Origin: Anaerotruncus sp. MC2020
Lineage (GTDB): Bacteria > Bacillota > Clostridia > Oscillospirales > Ruminococcaceae
Direction: 5' to 3'
NCBI GenBank assembly: GCA_000701945.1
Contig: KL370842.1
Location: forward strand, 76,457 to 140,456
Length of the DNA: 64,000 nt
Shown: piece after piece, positions 61,952 through 64,000 of the stretch
How positions within the stretch are numbered: position 1 is the first letter of the stretch
Layout of the letters: each line of letters opens with the position of its first letter
Made by a program: the position numbers and the translations under genes
The notes under the pieces: generated by a model
Seen by the model: the letters and a program-made list of their open reading frames with translations, nothing else
The model's database searches: none
What the model was told of the DNA's origin: nothing

Positions 61952-62812
61952 TTATGCTTTGCTTATCACGATGCAGGTGACGTTGTCCCAGCCGCCCTTG
62001 GTCAGCGCCTTTTCCGCGAGAGCCTCCGCGTAGTTGGAGTGCGCCTCGCCGAGCACCTTGGCTATTTCCGCGTCCGAGCACATATCGGTCAGTCCGTCGC
62101 TGCATATCAGCACCTTGCCGCTGCCGAGCTCCACGGGCTCATGCGCGTAGGCTGTCAGCCCGACGCCGTCGTCGTCAGCTCCGAGGAAGGTTATCAGCTT
62201 ATGCGCGTCGGAGCTGCTGCGTATCTCCTCGGTGAGCTCGCCGTTCCGCAGTTTTTGTGCCGCGAGCGTGTGGTCCTGTGAGATGCGTGTGAGCTTGCCG
62301 CCGAGGTAGTAGTACACGCGGCTGTCACCAAGGTTAAAGCTGTAGACCGTGCCGCCGTCTATGCATACCATAGCGAGCGTAGAGCCGCTCCTGCCGCATT
62401 TTTTCTGCTCCGCCATGCGGCATATGCCCGCATTTGAGGCGTTTGCGCAGTCGTTGACCGCGCTGTGCAGTCTGTTGCGCTCGACGTTTCGGAGTATCTC
62501 CGAGCGCTTGCTCAGCGACTGGACTGCAATTTTTGAGGCGAGCTCTCCGTAAGCCTCGCCGCCCATGCCGTCGCAGACCGCGAAAATATATCGCACATGA
62601 CCGCCGACCGTCCTGCTGAGGAGGCAGTTTTCCTCGGGCTTGACGCCGAAGCCGTCCGCATAGAAGCTGTCCTCGTTGCCCTCGCGCACGAAGCCGACGT
62701 CCGATACTGCGCTGACGAGCAGTTCATTGCCCTCGAAGTCGTCGGGCTCGTCCTCGGTCCCTGCGAGTATGGAGACATACGGCTCTTCTTTTTTACCGAA
62801 TAATCCTAACAT
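61952..62812 (-). CDS. PP2C-family serine/threonine phosphatase
   Basis: 286 residues. The metal-binding motifs are SDVGFVREGNEDSFY, FAVCDGMGGEAYG, GDSRVYYY and SDGLTDM, then GGWDNVTCIV. It removes phosphate from Ser/Thr proteins, usually opposing a Hanks-type kinase; no kinase is next to it here. The N-terminus (MLGLFGKKEEP) is short and soluble. An insert near 60-75 before the DGMGG motif is longer than in PrpC. Stands alone. Confidence 0.92.
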   Translation of the reverse strand: MLGLFGKKEEPYVSILAGTEDEPDDFEGNELLVSAVSDVGFVREGNEDSFYADGFGVKPEENCLLSRTVGGHVRYIFAVCDGMGGEAYGELASKIAVQSLSKRSEILRNVERNRLHSAVNDCANASNAGICRMAEQKKCGRSGSTLAMVCIDGGTVYSFNLGDSRVYYYLGGKLTRISQDHTLAAQKLRNGELTEEIRSSSDAHKLITFLGADDDGVGLTAYAHEPVELGSGKVLICSDGLTDMCSDAEIAKVLGEAHSNYAEALAEKALTKGGWDNVTCIVISKA

Positions 62813-63016
62813 TTGCTATCATCTCTTTCGTGCGGAACTGTATTTTTATCTGTCCGCGTGTTCGACGTTTGTCGATTTTGTTCAACGATATTATTATATC
62901 ACGCAAATGCTGAAAATGCAACAGGTGCAGAGGATTATTTCTGCCGTAAGGTGAAAAAGAAACGTCAGCATTTTGCCATGCGGCGATTGCTGACGTTTTT
63001 TTGTGCGGGACGCCCG

Positions 63017-63733
63017 TCACACGTAAGAATACGGAGAAACAGGCGAGTCCTCGCGCGAAAGCTTGTTGACTGTGAAGAAGGCTATCAAGGTTATCACTAT
63101 CTCGAACATGAAGAAAACGATGATAAACAGCCAGTTCCCGACGGTCAGACAGAAGTCGTAGAAGCCGTGGGTGAGTATGGGCAGGACGACGGATATCGCG
63201 AAGCCCGCGATAGTGAGCGGTATCTTCCGCGAGCAGGACGCCTTCTTGGCGACGCCGTAGTAATAGCCCATGAAAACGGCGAAGATAGTGTGTCCCGGGA
63301 CGGACGTCAGAGCACGCAGCAGCGCGACTCCGAAGCCTCCGTCAAAGACGTAGAGGACGTTCTCGAGAGCCGCGAATCCGAGCGACACCGACACCGCATA
63401 GACGACCGCGTCGTAGGTGTAGTTGAATTCCTTCGACCACCACGTCCGCAGGAACAGGCAGGCGAACTTGCAGCCCTCCTCCGCGAAGGCGATGACGAAG
63501 AAGCAGTCGAGGAAGTGGTAAATGATGCTTTCCGTGCCGAAAATCGCCCCGAGTATTGCTCCGCCGATGAGTTCGATAATGATAGCGGGGATAATGGAAA
63601 GTCCGCCCAGTCCCGCGAGCTGTAGGAGCAGCTTCATCGGCTCGGGCTCTATCTTGTCCTTTTTGCGTATGTAGAAAAACAGTATCACCGCGGGAGCAAG
63701 CGCCGCGGATAGCAGATATCTTCCTTTGAACAT
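63017..63733 (-). CDS. PrsW-family glutamic intramembrane protease
   Basis: 238 residues, about eight membrane segments. The conserved motifs are FAEEGCKFACL (EExxK), GFAALENVLYV, SVPGHTIFAVFMGYYYG and THGFYDF. PrsW cleaves anti-sigma factors such as RsiW in Bacillus. Its substrate here is unknown. It follows the partial gene at the end of the window by one base. Confidence 0.92.
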   Translation of the reverse strand: MFKGRYLLSAALAPAVILFFYIRKKDKIEPEPMKLLLQLAGLGGLSIIPAIIIELIGGAILGAIFGTESIIYHFLDCFFVIAFAEEGCKFACLFLRTWWSKEFNYTYDAVVYAVSVSLGFAALENVLYVFDGGFGVALLRALTSVPGHTIFAVFMGYYYGVAKKASCSRKIPLTIAGFAISVVLPILTHGFYDFCLTVGNWLFIIVFFMFEIVITLIAFFTVNKLSREDSPVSPYSYV

Positions 63734-63734
63734 A

Positions 63735-64000
63735 TTAATCCTCCGTAGATGTAGTTTGTGCCGGAGCCTTTGCAGCGGCTCTTTCAGCAGCCTCAGTGTA
63801 CTTCAGTCCCGCCTCTTTGACGACTTTTTCCCTCTCGACCTCGTCATAAGGCGTTTGCTCATACACCTGAACGGGTGATTCATAAGCGAGCATACTCGGA
63901 GGGTCGCCGTTTTTCGGGGCATATTCGACAATGAGCGCGAATCCGTCGCTATGGAAATTACCCCACTCCTCATTGTAGCTCTTGCACTGGCTCGCAGGAG
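63735..64000 (-). CDS. Partial gene, C-terminal end of an unknown protein
   Basis: The minus-strand frame is open from the end of the window to a TAA just before the prsW start. It encodes SDGFALIVEYAPKNGD, YESPVQVYEQTPYDEVE, an Ala-rich helix and TTSTED. Its stop overlaps the prsW RBS, so both are in one unit. No family recognised from this part. Confidence 0.65.
   Translation of the reverse strand, partial: PASQCKSYNEEWGNFHSDGFALIVEYAPKNGDPPSMLAYESPVQVYEQTPYDEVEREKVVKEAGLKYTEAAERAAAKAPAQTTSTED

Noticed and set aside
1..64000. CRISPR array, rRNA genes or riboswitches
   Set aside because: No regularly spaced direct repeats, no rRNA sequence and no recognised riboswitch fold was seen in any leader.

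Overview
The window looks like a spore-forming Clostridia genome, most likely Ruminococcus or a near relative in the Oscillospiraceae. Support comes from the sporulation protease SpoIVB, HPr, a FeoA-FeoB fusion, ABC sugar permeases without a local ATPase, many near-consensus TTGACA/TATAAT promoters, and surface proteins with SipW-type signal peptides. This placement is inferred from gene content; no rRNA is present.

Layout. (1) 1-5.0 kb is core: a membrane-anchored protein, rimM, trmD, HPr and spoIVB, with short palindromic repeats in the gaps. (2) 5.3-12.6 kb, minus strand, is a five-gene operon: two CUT1-type sugar permeases, a HlyD/MacA-like adaptor, a MacB-periplasmic-domain-like protein and a propeller-plus-solute-binding lipoprotein. 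It is read from tandem promoters that share an operator. (3) 13.2-15.6 kb holds tRNA-Gly, tRNA-Arg and tRNA-His, then a CPBP protease/XRE regulator pair. (4) 15.9-17.4 kb begins a SipW-type surface-protein region.

(5) 17.4-50.0 kb is an AT-richer mobile island. Its two edges split one SipW-type gene inside the signal-peptide codons: the N-terminal half lies at 17.3 kb and the C-terminal half at 49.95 kb. A second SipW-type gene at 20.05 kb is cut at the same codon by the same element end. The island carries recombinase and relaxase debris, a SLOG protein, LexA, a WYL regulator, and a minus-strand surface operon of three SipW-type proteins and a 3606-residue adhesin. It also carries a transglutaminase-like lipoprotein, an ICE-type accessory block (SpoVG, DUF3849/YodL/DUF3846, a D12 methyltransferase, DUF4314, ribbon-helix-helix proteins), an XRE regulator, a RepA-like ATPase, and a large serine recombinase with two companion genes. 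No conjugation ATPases are visible, so it is probably a decayed or partial integrative element.

(6) 50.4-51.0 kb has an IS66 remnant. (7) 51.0-58.8 kb is a plus-strand operon: a degenerate EAL protein, a membrane-anchored TasA-like protein, a SipW-type signal peptidase, a membrane-anchored McrB-like AAA+ ATPase, a 990-residue protein joining a McrC-partner-like domain and coiled coil to a second signal peptidase, and two small helical proteins. I read it as a surface-fibre export and processing system whose substrates include the SipW-type proteins at 15.9 kb and on the island. (8) 58.8-64 kb is core again: a PPC-domain protein, a FeoB-associated small protein, FeoAB, a PP2C phosphatase, PrsW and a partial gene.

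The strongest candidates for a new system are the operon at 51.0-58.8 kb and the element that targets SipW signal-peptide codons, perhaps switching or exchanging surface genes.
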